Part shown: piece after piece, positions 46,972-58,350 of the stretch
How positions within the stretch are numbered: position 1 is the stretch's first letter
Layout of the letters: the number at the start of each line of letters is the position of its first letter
Assembly (NCBI GenBank): GCA_026874595.1
Contig: CM049313.1
Span: forward strand, 42,376,659 to 42,440,658
Length of the DNA stretch: 64,000 nt
Origin: Sipunculus nudus
Taxonomy: Eukaryota; Annelida; Sipuncula; Golfingiida; Sipunculidae
Reading direction: 5' to 3'
Program-made: the position numbers and the translations under genes
Notes under the pieces: model-generated
The model's input: only the letters and a program-made list of their open reading frames with translations
What the model was told of the DNA's origin: nothing
Database searches by the model: none

Positions 46972-48045
46972 TGTAAAGTGCATACATACAATAAGCAAGC
47001 AGGTGCTACCTGCGCAATATAAAATTCCATGATTACTATAACTATTATTTTATCATCATTGTTATACTATTCAATTTCAATTCCATGTGCATAAATTGTG
47101 AATATTAATGGCCATAGAGCGGGAGCGTCAGACAAATAGGAGTAGTGGCATTATAGAAAAGGATTGAATGGGAAAATTCAGGTAATAATATTATTTGTGA
47201 CAATCATGCATGTAACCATACATAGTAAGTAGCAGCCAGGGAATACCATAAGTTTATTTTTCCCACAATAAGGGTGCGGGGGGGGGGATTAGTCATCAAG
47301 GAGCGCACTATCATAGGCCGGGCGGCCCCGTCGGTCACGAGCCGGATTAATTAGATACGCTAGAGCGCTATGGAGCTGTGGTAGCAGATCCCGATAGATA
47401 CCCCTAGCTAGGTCTCAACACAGCACCGGGGGTTATGCCACGGCCTGTTAGGTAACACAGATACGATAGCCAGGTGCGAATCCATCCACGGCCGACAATC
47501 AGCTGAGCTGACGTGGCATTGTGTACCCCCCCCCCCCCCCGGTAAGCCTACGATAATACGATACCCCTGGCTGATTTAGATAGTGGTGTCAATGCCGGCT
47601 CAGACTAATTAATCCTGTTCCGGCCCTCAATGTCAAGGCGGGGGTAGCCAGGTAATAGGGTAGCTGTTAGTGGCCAGTAGTTACGGCCAATAGGAACTCA
47701 AATCAGTCAGGATGGGTGGAGTTAGATAATGAATGACACCAGGGAAAATGGGTAAAAAGGGGTAGAGAGTAGGAACAGGCAGATTTTAGGCTACTGAAAA
47801 GTGATCGCCTGAAAGAGAGATCTTTCGACGTGCATGCGGGGAAGTTCTCTCGATCTTTTCAGTTCCGACCCTGAGAAATTAACCAGCTGTAAAGTTAGCT
47901 TACTGTTAGCAATCATCACGACGCATCCGCAACGTCACATCGCTGTACCTTCTTGGATTACCGGAATAAATTCAACGGGTGAAATTTACAACAGTGTTTT
48001 TCTTCTCTCTGCAATTGACTGGCCCGAATCCTAAAATCCTTTACA
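46972..48045 (+). repeat. 5' LTR
   Basis: 1,074 bp from TGTAAAG to CTTTACA. It matches 54716-57033 apart from the insertion there, a C run of different length near 47527, and about 30 bases near 55270 missing here. Confidence 0.93.
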
Positions 48046-49170
48046 ATGGCCAGCGGTGCCAACCAGTCAGCAGAAAACGCTATCTCCGGACGTATCTCTG
48101 AATTCCAGGAAGGTTTCGCCCAGGCACATCAGGAAACAGCACACATAGCCAGCCGACACTACTATGAAGTAGGTAAGCGGAACGTCATAAAAGATGTAGT
48201 TTCTAGAACTAGCACTTGTGATGGGACCTCCTATACGGCCGTTAAAGACTGGTTAGAGCAAATAGAAAGGGCTTAGGAATATGTTCCCGGGGAAGCTGAA
48301 CTTATAGACATTGTTACTCGTACGGTCACCGGGTCGCTAAGGAGGGAGGTGGAACGATACTTAACGGAACACACACTTGCTAACCCAGGTGCACCGAGAC
48401 TAGCAGTAGCTTGGGATGCGCTCAAAAAGCACATCCGATAAAACTTCCTCCCTCCAAACGACATCGAATTGTTGCGCCAACAACTCAACAACTTAAAACA
48501 GCAAGTCTCCGTCTCCGTACCCCACTTCAACCGGATGTTTAGAGACCTCGCCGAACAAGCATACCCGATGAGTGAGCGTACGGGAGAACAAACAAAGGAT
48601 CTAATCAAGATATACATTGGGGCGTTGGTGAATGAAAATGTAAGACGCCAAGTGTCATACCAGGGACCCAGGGATCTCCAAGAAGCAATGTACCAGGCCA
48701 CCATCACGGACCAACGCGAAGGTGAATTCGTCCAGCCCCACGTCAAGGGAACAGAAGAGTCAATGGATATTTCCGCTATTACCACGGTGGAAAAGGGAAT
48801 AAATTTAGCCGATGTGTACAAAGCTATCGCTAGTGTGGGCCGATTGGTCAGTGATTCGCGTGAGTCTAAGCGTGCAGGTCATCGTGATTCGCCTAAATCT
48901 GCCAATAATTATAACAGTAGGAATGTGCGCCATTCGAATCCGCTTAGCTGGACTACCGACGGCAGGCCCATCTGCTATGAATGCGGAAAAGCGGGCCACG
49001 TGACGAGAGAATGCCTGCGACGAAACACGCAACGACACCTACAGAATCGCCAGCCGAGGTCACGCCCAGGGTCACAGGTAAGTTACCCCCCATGCCGGTA
49101 CAACCCTTCCTCAAACGCAACTTGTAATAACTGTAACCATCCCATGCAAAATAGTCATTTAAACTGTTAG
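48046..49170 (+). pseudogene. gag-like gene with two in-frame stops
   Basis: One frame runs from the ATG at 48046, the first base after the LTR, to TAG 49168-49170, interrupted by TAG at 48274 and TAA at 48439. The C-terminal part has a CCHC zinc knuckle (C-Y-E-C-x4-H-x4-C, about 48972-49014) followed by a basic tail, and a second Cys-rich patch at the end. The upstream part is Gln-rich and predicted helical, as for capsid proteins. Gag would form the particle and bind element RNA. In-frame codons upstream contain TGA at 48016, so 48046 is the first usable ATG. Confidence 0.88.
48047..48060 (+). promoter_or_regulatory. Candidate primer-binding site overlapping the gag start codon
   Basis: TGGCCAGCGGTGCC begins one base after the LTR end. 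A TGG start at this position is the hallmark of tRNA 3'-CCA pairing. It overlaps codons 1-5 of gag. The matching tRNA was not identified. Confidence 0.5.
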
Positions 49171-49190
49171 GCGTCGTAGCAGGACACGCA

Positions 49191-49560
49191 TTGAGGCCCG
49201 AGACTGCCCTTTGTGTGGGTGGTATTCAGGTTTTGGCATTGATAGATACAGGTGCTACTCGCACATTGTTGCGACGCGAAATTTTTGAAGACATTTGTGA
49301 AAAAAACACACCGCCGCCCCATTGTTCAGAAACCCCCCATCCCTTTAAATTCCGTTACTGGACACCCCTTAGAGATAGTAGGCTGCACCCAACTACCGAT
49401 ACATGACGTAGGGAATATTGACATGTACATAGTACAGGACTTACCACAAGAAATGATCCTTGGGAATGACGCACTCTTGGCAGGTAACGGTTGCTTAAAC
49501 CTTGCGGACAATGACATGATATGGCACGGCAAACGCTGGCCCCTAAATTTAGATGGATAA
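49191..49560 (+). pseudogene. Retroviral-type aspartic protease, frameshifted
   Basis: The catalytic motif ALIDTGATRTLL lies near the start of the first frame (49191-49406). The rest of the domain continues in another frame (49252-49560) with 'MILGNDALL' (the ILG flap-side motif), so a frameshift lies at about 49290-49330. TAA at 49558 separates it from RT, which is in the same frame as the second half. It is in a different frame from gag, consistent with frameshifted pol expression. It would cleave the polyproteins. Confidence 0.85.
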
Positions 49561-50539
49561 CAGGGCATCGCCGGGTTATCCCAAACATATCCCTCCTGCC
49601 AAAATGATATGGATGACGTGATAAAGCATAATGCTGATGTGTTTGCAGCGCCTAATGCTCCCAACGGGTTTTGTGATATATCCCCGATGAAAATAGAAAC
49701 ACATGGAGAACCCATTTATCAGAGGCCATACAGGGTTCCCCTTGCTAAAAGAGAAATCATATCTAAAGCTGTTGATGAAATGCTAGCCGATGGTATCATC
49801 GAACCCTCCGCATCCCCCTGGGCAGCGCCCGTTACCTTGGTTCCTAAAGGAAAAGAGGGCATATTTCGCTTTCGCGTCGATTATAGGAAGCTAAACGCAG
49901 TCACCAAGAAAGATAGGTACCCGCTTCCATTAATACAAGACATCTTTGAACAAATTGGGGGGAGTACAATTTTCTCCACTCTTGACCTTAAGAGTGGCTA
50001 CCATCAACTCCCAGTGCATCCTGCCGACATAGAAAAAACGGCATTTGTGTGCCACAGAGGGCAGTTTGCTTTCACAAGAGTTCCGTTCGGCCTGGCCAAT
50101 GGACCAAGCCATTTTCAGAGAGTTATGGAGACAATTCTCCACGATCTGCTGGGTACCTGCATGTGTACTTATATACATTGATGACATGAAAACTAACGCT
50201 ATCTAAACTCTGCCCCCTCCAGCTACTGTCAAACAAATCAGGTCCTTCTTAGGCATGTCAAACTACTACCGCCAGTGCATACCAAAGTACGCAGAAGTGG
50301 CTCAGCCATTGACGGTCCTCACCAAAAAGAATTGTAAATTCCGGTGGGGAACCAAAGAACAAACGGCATTTGACAGACTTATATCCTTACTAACATCGCC
50401 TGCTGTTGTAGCATACGCGCGCACTGACTTACCATACAAACTGTATACTGACGCGAGCGACTCTTGTGTAGGTGCTATATTAGTACAGAAGCATGAAGAC
50501 GGGGTAGAACATGTTGTTCAGTATTGTCTCATCAACTGA
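49561..50539 (+). pseudogene. Reverse transcriptase and start of RNase H, with thumb-region deletion
   Basis: The first frame (49609-50181) has the gypsy-type fingers and palm: 'YRVPLAKREII', 'FRVDYRKLNAVT', 'LDLKSGYHQLPV', 'TAFVCHRGQFAF', 'VPFGLANGPS'. The catalytic YIDD motif is encoded just after (about 50168-50179) but in a different frame. Some 200 bases normally coding for the thumb and connection are missing between there and 'KQIRSFLGMSNYYR' (50255 frame). RNase H begins with the catalytic 'YTDAS' at about 50447. The frame closes at 50539. Confidence 0.9.
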
Positions 50540-52504
50540 CAGACACACAGAAACGCTAGGCTACCATTGAAAAAGAACCATATGCCGTGGTATACGCCCT
50601 AAGTGACGTCCTTACCTTTTTGGATCTGACTTCACGGTCTATACGGACCACAAACCTCTGACCTCTTTGTTCACAAAAGAAATGGTGAACACCAAAATTC
50701 AACGTTGGGCTATTTTATTGGCAGAATATGGGGCAAAGATTCAATACCATAGAGGGAATAGGAATGTCCGGGCCGACATGTTGTCACGCATTCCGGCGAA
50801 CAGCATTTCCGTTGTAGACGTGGACCATGACTGGATCGACCCACAGGCTTTCCCGGAGGACGTTTCCTATAAACAACTACCCTTAACAGCAGACGGGTTG
50901 AACTTAGATCAAGTACGCCATGAACAAACACACCATTTTCCTGACCTCCTAGCCCAGACTGTTTCAGACCCTGACTCACCTTATATAGTCATCGGCGGTC
51001 TATTGTACAGTACACGCTGTCCCACGTCAGAGTCGGCCCAATACCCCCGCCTAGTCTTACCACCTCCTTTCCAAAAACAAGTCATATGGCGAGCACATAA
51101 GGAAGTAGGCCACATGGCGGCGTCAAAAACAATGCACCGGTTAAGAGATGCTTGTGTCTGGCCGGGCATGCGAAAGGACATTAGACTATTACTTGCTAAG
51201 TGCACAACATGCCAAGCTCACTCCCGCCAGAGGGATCACGCACCAATGGGAGAAATGCCAATACCTGTATCACCCATGCAGATGGTCAGTCTCGACCTCA
51301 TAGGGCCCTTCCCAAATTCACGCTTCAATAATCGATATATCCTCACCATAATATGTCATTGTACCGGCTGGGCGGAGGCTTACCCGATCCCGGATAAACA
51401 AAGTGATACAGTAATGTTTGCGTTCGTCAATCAATTTATTCCGACACACGGGGTGCCTGAGGTAATTGTAACTGATAATGGCGCGGAATTCACGGCCGCT
51501 AGCTTTATGTCATATTTGAGCTCATTAGGCGTAGATCACAGGCGCATCACACCAGCACATCCGCAAGCGAACGGAAAGGTAGAACGTTTCAACAGAACAT
51601 TTAAAGAAACCCTCTCTAAATGCATAAATAATCAAATCGACACGTGGGAAAATCGTGTTGGGGACACCCTGTTCGCTCATCGGATTAGTGTCAGCTCAGT
51701 AACGGGCTACTCTCCTTATTATCTACTGTATGGCAGGCAACCGAGAGCCCCGTTAACCAAATTATTACAATCACATGTCCGTCCATCACTGTTTGGCAAC
51801 AGACTAGACGACCTTGCTCAGGCCTTGGTAACAGCCCGTGAAAATACGCGCAGATCATGTGACAACAACAGACGGAGATTGGCCGCTAAAGCTAATGCTA
51901 AACATATTGCAGTTGGCTACACTGTAGTCATATTAGCCAATGAACCAGTAACATTTGCCACTAAATGGGACCCGTATTGGCAGGTCACGCGTACATCCGG
52001 TACCACGTGTTACTTACGTAACCAGGTCTCCGGAAAAACAAAGAAATTACTCAGAGATCATGTACGATTAGTAGACCCTTCGTTATGCTGGGATGAAATA
52101 CCCTCGCGCCCGAAACGCCAACGCCGCCCCGCTTGGGATGCAAACAACACTCAGCAGACGCCCAACCCACCCCTCGCGACAACCGATACAGTAGCGTCAC
52201 CGACACAAGCGCCACGCCCGAATGAGTCCGGAAATAGTAACTCTCCGAATGTTGACGCGAACACGAAAGAACAGGGAGAAGCTGAATTCCCTTTTTTTCG
52301 AATATGGAGGTGGACCTTGACCCCCCACGTGAAGCGGACTTTGCGCCAGTAGCAGGGCAAGCCCCAAAACGGTCCCCGAAGCGTACAAACTCCAAACCCC
52401 CCAAGATGAGTTATCGGGGAGGTAGATTACGTAACATCAAGCGTATCAGGTATGACGTATTGGCAGGAGAGGCGGAGTCAACCTCAGGGGAGGAGTCAGA
52501 ATAA
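50540..52504 (+). pseudogene. RNase H end and integrase (DDE, zinc-binding, GPY/F-like)
   Basis: The main open frame, 50667-52352 (561 codons), is the longest in the element. It starts in the end of RNase H ('HRGNRNVRADMLSR'), then shows the HHCC zinc-binding motif at about residues 143-185, DDE catalytic residues at about 209 (SLDLIGPF), 269 (VTDNGAEF) and 305 (GKVERFN), and a GPY/F-like module at about 428-470 ('KWDPYWQVTRTSG'). The C-terminal tail probably continues in another frame (52304-52504), so a late frameshift is likely. Frameshifts also lie between 50540 and 50666. Integrase inserts element cDNA. Confidence 0.92.
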
Positions 52505-52550
52505 TCGGGATTCCCTGACATTCGGCGATAAAATAAGCGGTCTACCTTTA

Positions 52551-52559
52551 ATTCTGCAG
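52551..52559 (+). promoter_or_regulatory. Candidate splice acceptor for an env message
   Basis: A pyrimidine-rich 'tctacctttaattctgcag' ends 24 bases before the env ATG. Errantiviruses express env from a spliced RNA, so an acceptor here would fit. No donor was assigned. Confidence 0.3.
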
Positions 52560-52583
52560 TTCACGCTATCACGGCCTGGAAAC

Positions 52584-54380
52584 ATGGCAAGTACCTCCAC
52601 GCATATCACGAGAATCATGCTGTTCGGCCTGTTTCAACTAGTGATTATCACGCTGAGTCAACCCGCCCATGCTCCGGGGTTACACTTAACTGAGATACCC
52701 CAGGGCATCGCCGTCGAACAAACGGGGGACATATTCCCCTTATGGACAACATGGACCGTGCTAGTAGTACTTGAATATCCGTATCTGGACGAGAGACTGG
52801 TAGATGCAATTGGTAAATTCAGCATCATGCTAAGAAACTCCAAGTTACCTGCGATACCCCGCCGCAACTGGGGGAGACGTTTTCAGTGGATCAAACATTT
52901 ACTCAGCCAGGCAATTCCCATCAAGGACCCTATCCGACGTGGTAAGCGCGCGCCATTCTCTTTCATCGGTACAATTTCAAGAGTCTTATTTGGGACTGTA
53001 ACACAAGACCAACTCGTCTAGTATCAACAAGCAGTAACGACGGCACTACGTTCAGCTAATCGCACCATCCATATCACGAACCAGTTAATAACATTTACCA
53101 GGAACTTACGAGACGACGTCCAGGCTAACCGCAGGCAAATTAATTTAATGCAGCTTTTCCTCTGTAATCTAACAATCTCAATGGACAATCAATTCACGAA
53201 AATTCATAAAGCTATTTCAAACCTATGGATACAGACTAACGTCGAACATATGCTAGTTTCGCTGGAACAAGCCGCTAACTACTATCTACGAGCCTTAAAT
53301 AAATATCACCGCCAACGACAAACGCTACAACAGAAGATTTTAAACGATGATACGCTACCATAACAGGAGTTACGCGGATTAATTCAGGCAGCACTAAGTC
53401 AAAGGCTTTTTGCCCCGGCGGAACATTGGTTCTACGAATATGTGAAAGTTAGACCACTGTGGACTCCGTCAAAAACACTTATATTCAAAGCAGTTTTTCC
53501 GTTCCATGATGGACTATCGTATCTACACTATAAGCTACAAGAGTGGCCACGGCCATTACCAACCGGCCACTTTGCATACCTTCAAGCCGAGACGGACATT
53601 GCTTTTAATACACATACAGGACTAATGTTCGTTCCACGCCGATGCGTAGGTCAAAGACCGTCAATATGTTCAACGGGACCGATAGCCGGGCGCTCATTAC
53701 TTAAATGTGAAAGAGTTTAATTGTGGTGGACGAAACATTGAAACTGCAGTGTCGGGTATCCATAAAAACATTCCAAGACCCAGTGATCGCAGAACCTAAC
53801 CCTGGACAATATACGCTGAGCACGCATGGAACTATCTTCTAATCAATTGCCCGGGGCAGGTGGAACGCCGCTTAAAATTGACACGTGGGGTATACCAGCT
53901 TAAAATAAAGCCGTTCTGTTCGGCACGCGTGGCAGATTGGATATTACCGGGCATATATATAGCACAACAACGAACGATAATATAACAATCCACTCAATAC
54001 GTATAAATTTCTCCGATATCCTTCATCAGATTTCGCCACCAGCTGCAGCCGAATTAGCCCGTGCCCCTAAGTGGTTATCGCCCAAGGAAATAACAAATGT
54101 GTCACTGAAATACATGACACCAATACCGGAGTACGCTACAGAAGCCAAGGATTTCCCAGGGTCCAACACTCACGCGTATGTGAACACAGGCATAGCCCTG
54201 GCAGTTCTCATAATCGTCGCTATCGCTATCGCTGTCCAAAGATGCGCCGCACGACAGGGGCTAGCATCACCAGCGCCATTACCACAAGGTAATCAGCCTT
54301 CAGCGTGGGACAGACTGATGACCCGCGCCGCATCGTCCGAACCTGAGCAGCCAACCGGCGAACAATTAATGGGACACTGA
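52584..54380 (+). pseudogene. Envelope-like gene (F-type fusion glycoprotein), broken
   Basis: From ATG 52584 the frame has a hydrophobic signal-like segment (residues 8-30), a furin-type basic site RRGKR at residues 118-122, and directly after it a fusion-peptide-like stretch 'APFSFIGTISRVLFGT', the arrangement known in baculovirus F and gypsy-type envelope proteins. Mid-part helices follow (53148-53363). The last part (53937-54380) has an extracellular region, one strong transmembrane segment ('GIALAVLIIVAIAIAV') and a short cytoplasmic tail. In-frame stops occur at 53019 (TAG), 53361 (TAA) and 53718 (TAA), and the reading frame is lost between 53721 and 53936. Non-functional. Assignment is from motif layout; overall similarity was not computed. 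Confidence 0.82.
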
Positions 54381-54693
54381 GAACTTTTCATTATTTTTTT
54401 AGAACAATAATTAAACCTTCTTTATAAAACAAAAAACAAAACACGCATCATCTATGGACTGAAACCAGAATGGATTTGAGGTTTGCAAGTAATGCTTGTT
54501 TCACGAACATTTAAAGCTATTAGTTCTATTCATATTTTTTTATATATAGATATATAGATATGCATCTCAATTATAACTTGAAAGCGCAGACTGGTCCTTG
54601 CTTGTATGAACTTTTTTTTGTATGGCAGGAGTGAACCCCAGCCATGCATAAATTTTGAGAAAAGGGCGCCTCATCAGCCGCCCTTTTCTTTGA
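54381..54693. other. 3' non-coding region of the LTR element with a hairpin
   Basis: Between env and the polypurine tract. A perfect 11-bp stem ('agaaaagggcg' / 'cgcccttttct', 54658-54689) lies just upstream of the tract. No ORF. Confidence 0.6.
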
Positions 54694-54715
54694 TAGGGGG
54701 GGGGGGGGAGGCGTG
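54694..54715 (+). promoter_or_regulatory. Polypurine tract
   Basis: A thirteen-base G run followed by 'aggcgtg' sits directly before the 3' LTR start (TGTAAAG at 54716), the expected place for plus-strand priming. Confidence 0.75.
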
Positions 54716-56479
54716 TGTAAAGTTCATACGTACAATAAGCAAGCAGGTGCTACCTGCGCAATACAAAATTCCATGATTACTATAACTATTATTTTATCAT
54801 CATTATTATACTATTCAATTTCAATTCCATGTGCATAAATTGTGAATATTAATGACCATAGAGCGGGAGCGTCAGACAAGTAGGAGTAGTGTCATTATAG
54901 AACAGGATTGAATGGGAAAATTCAGGTAATAATATTATTTGTGACAATCATGCATGTAACCATACATAGTAAGTAGCAGCCAGGGAATACCATAAGTTTA
55001 TTTTTCCCACAGTACGGGTGCGGGGGGGGGATTAGTCATCAAGGAGCGCACTATCATAGGCCGGGCGGCCCCGCCGGTCACGAGCCGGATTAATTAGATA
55101 CGCTAGAGCGCTAGGGAGCTGTGGTAGCAGATCCCGATAGATACCCCTAGCTAGGTCTCAACACAGCACGGGGGGGTAATGCCACGGCCGGTTAGGTAAC
55201 ACAGATACGATAGCCAGGTGCGAACCCATCCACGGCCGACAATCAGCTGGGCTGACATGGCAGTGTTTACACACCTGCGCTACGCGCCAAGAGCACCCCC
55301 CCCCCCCCCCCCGGTAAGCCTACGATAGTACGATACCCCTGGCTGATTTAGATAGTGGTGTCTATGCCGGCTCAGACTAATTAATCCTGTGCCGGCCCTC
55401 AATGTCAAGGCGGGGGATAGCCAGGTAATAGGGTAGCTGTTAGTGGCCAGTAGTTACGGCCAATAGGAACTCAAATCAGTCAGGATGGGTGGAGTTAGAT
55501 AATGAATGACACCAGGGAAAATGGGTAAAAAGGGGTAGAGAGTAGGAACAGGCAGATTTTGGGCTACTGAACTGTGATCGCCTGAAAGAGAGATCTTCCG
55601 ACGTGCATGCGGGGAAGCTCTCTCGATCTTTTCAGTTCCGACCCAGAGAAATTAACCAGCTGTAAAGTTAGCTTACTGTTAGCGGGTGACAGACAAAAGC
55701 CCACCCTGACAAAGGCCCACCGGACAAGAGCCCACTGGACAAAACCCACCCCTAAAAGTGCAGACCTGGACAAAAGCCCACTCTTGAATAAAATGTAAAA
55801 TTAAATGATTTTATTGTGTTTTTCATAAGTTTTTTTAAATACTTCTGTATTCTGAGAACCCTGTGGTACTGTGTGGAAGAGTATAAATATTATGATTAAC
55901 ATATATTAACATACACATTATAAGATGAAGATTAACATCCCAATATATATTATACCTAACAAGCCCACTGATGTAATTGTTTTTACAGGAAATACGTATA
56001 CATTATATTATATAAATATTCTATATTAATCATGATTTATATATATATATATTGTTTTATTATATGTTTTAATATATGTTGGATTTTTAATATAATATTC
56101 TTAGTACAGTTATCATTCTTTTATGATTATATTATTTTATAATATATAATTTATAATATATATGTCTCTGTTAATAGTTTAGGAGAACCCTAGGCATTCT
56201 CTTTGATGTTGGTGTTTGTTTTGATTACATCACTTTAGCTGCAGAGACCCAAATCAGAAACCAAATAGTTAATTAGCCTGATTATTTGCTAAAAAGATTG
56301 GGTGTCACATTTCCCTTTGTGGAACATAAAGATCACAAGTATAATTATAATTAACATATAAATTATATAATTTTGGTTAACATATAAATTATAACTAATT
56401 AGCCTATTGGCCTTTTTTTAATTTACATGAAATATATATAATATATCATTATATATTATATATTATGTATATGCAATAT

Positions 56480-56535
<56 letters not shown>

Positions 56536-57033
56536 GTGATCTATAAAGTGATCTATGAAAAATATAAATATAACACATATATGTTCACTTATATATATTT
56601 ATATATCTGTTTTAGCAAGCTGTAGATAGATATATAACAGATATATATGCATGTATATGAGCACATAAACATATATAATACTTGTCATAAGTATAAAAAA
56701 TGTTACATACATTTAGAAAAGGATACAGAAGTATTTAAAAACTTTAGAAAAACATGATAAAATCATTAAAATTTATATTTTAGTCAAGGGTGGGCTTTTG
56801 TCCAGGTTTGCACTTTTAGGGGTGGGTTTTTGTCCAGTGGGCTCTTCTCCGGTGGGCCTTTGTCAGGGTGGGCTTTTGTCAGGATGGGCCTTTGCCCTAC
56901 ACCCACTGTCAGCAATCATCACGACGCTTCCGCAAGGTCACATCGCTGTACATTCTTGGATTACCGGAATAAATTCACTGGGTGAAATTTACAACAGGGT
57001 TTATCTTCTCTCCGAATGCTGACATCCTTTACA
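54716..57033 (+). repeat. 3' LTR, interrupted by a 1.2-kb insertion
   Basis: It starts TGTAAAG and ends CTTTACA like the 5' LTR. The LTR sequence stops at 55683 and resumes at 56905 after an inserted TIR element; without it and its 9-bp duplication the LTR is about 1,088 bp. Confidence 0.93.
55684..56904. mobile_element. TIR element (1,221 bp) inserted in the 3' LTR, 9-bp target duplication
   Basis: The flanks are actgttagc (55675-55683) and actgtcagc (56905-56913), one mismatch; the 5' LTR has a single copy. The ends, gggtg...caccc, are inverted repeats of about 105 bases made of about 15-16-base tandem variants of 'gacaaaagcccacc'. The centre is very AT-rich with (TA)n at 56486-56531 and no transposase. 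The 9-bp duplication would suit a Mutator-like (MULE) element, but this is not proven. Confidence 0.85.
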
Positions 57034-57264
57034 ATAAGTCTTAAGTTTGAGTGTTTTGTCGTTTTGCCTTTTTCTAGGCTTTTGTGTATACTTAGTCTGC
57101 AGGTTTTGCGTCAACTGCAAAACGAATTCCTGTATTTTTATGGGCTCAATATATTTATCTGATCTGATCTAATCTAAATAGTTGACAGGTGGGATTGGCC
57201 CAGTGACGCTTGTAATATCGCTCATTGGTGAAAACTTTGTGTCAAGCGTCTGCGGGTTCTACTA

Positions 57265-57357
57265 TAGACTGGTACCCTGCTCTATTATGGCCCTCAACCA
57301 AGCATAGATGATTGGCCTAGAGCAGCGGTGCCATAATAGAGCGGGGGTACCAGTCTA
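57265..57357. repeat. Inverted repeat / hairpin beside the LTR element
   Basis: 'tagactggtaccc.gctctattatgg' pairs with 'ccataatagagc..gggtaccagtcta' around a 40-base loop. Arms are about 26 bases with two mismatches. Possible small foldback element. Confidence 0.8.
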
Positions 57358-58129
57358 GTTCTACTAGGGCTCTGATAGCGTTCTAATACTATTCCATTTT
57401 CATCCTGAATGGCCCCGGCAAATTATTGCACGCAAAACTCCACCACGACACGTTACCGGTTGAAGACGGTTGATGAGGACTAACTATACAATTCATGATT
57501 TTTGAGTACGGTCTAACAAGGATTTAGCACGATTTACTATGTAGTCTAACCATTATGCTATTGTCATGCAGAACCATAGATGTGTGACTATAGCTTAAAC
57601 TGTCAAATCAATATATATTTTTCAAGGATACACCGGTTTATATTTCACATGCGTATGCTTACAAAATATCCCTTATTCAGCTAGGTTCTTACTCAAAACA
57701 CCCATGTTTATGTAATCTGTTTTGAAACTATTCTTTTACCAACATATAGGAACATCCAACATTGCCCTCTTGACTAAATTTATAACTACGCTGCTGGTGT
57801 ATTGTTCTTTAAGCCCTGGTGCATTGTGAGTGCCAGATTTGACGCCCAAAATCCCAAACCAGCAGAGTCTTAATCTTGTGAGCCGCCCGTCAAGTAAACC
57901 TCCTACGCGGTTTTAAACCGCATACTGCGTTCCGCTGCTTTAATAACAATATACGCACAAACCGGGCGCAAAATTATAGTAGCTTAAATCTTTCATCAGC
58001 CAACGATTTAACTTGAATAGGGGTTTCTAAGGAATGCAAGCCTCCGCAATGTGGGGGCTCCCTTTTGTAGTACGCTTCCAAAACAATGTTTGCATTTATT
58101 TATTTCCTCCATATTCGGAGGTGCATTCG

Positions 58130-58350
58130 TGCTTAAGTGATTTTACATTTGTAAACATTCCTTGATGACGTTCCTGAATCCGGATCATGTGCCGGATCCA
58201 CACCAAAATATAATCGTTTCTTCTATACCATTCCCGCAATGTCCTAAAAAACCTTGACATTCCGTTCCTGGGCAATGTTGTGAACAAACACAAACAAACG
58301 AACGTGAATGAAAGCATAACCCTTCTGGCGGTGGCAACAATAATACTCAT
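58130..58350 (+). mobile_element. RTE-like retroelement 3' tail
   Basis: Modules in order: 'ttccttgatgacgttcctg', 'ccggatcatgtgccgg', 'tccacaccaaaat.taa', 'ccattcccgcaatgtcct', 'ttccgttcctgggcaatg', 'gtgaacaaacacaaac', and a 'catаaccctt'-type end with 'tggcggtggcaac'. The copy at 63640-63880 is closely related and the one at 28255-28420 is inverted. Confidence 0.6.

Larger units (their letters stand above)
46972..57033 (+). mobile_element. Ty3/gypsy-type LTR retroelement with env-like gene (endogenous, defective)
   Basis: LTRs of about 1.07-1.09 kb (3' copy enlarged by an insertion) begin TGTAAAG and end CTTTACA, exact inverted ends, and ATAA flanks the whole element (46968-46971, 57034-57037). 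Internal order is gag, protease, reverse transcriptase, RNase H, integrase, env, G-rich polypurine tract. Pol order and integrase type place it in Ty3/gypsy; the third gene resembles errantivirus/baculovirus F envelope proteins. Every gene carries stops or frameshifts and RT has a deletion, so this copy is dead. By eye the LTRs differ at about 8 of the first 200 bases, suggesting moderate age. Confidence 0.95.

Noticed and set aside
48273-48821. 182-codon - strand ORF
   Set aside because: Antisense of the gag-like gene, which has a zinc knuckle and is clearly the true coding strand.
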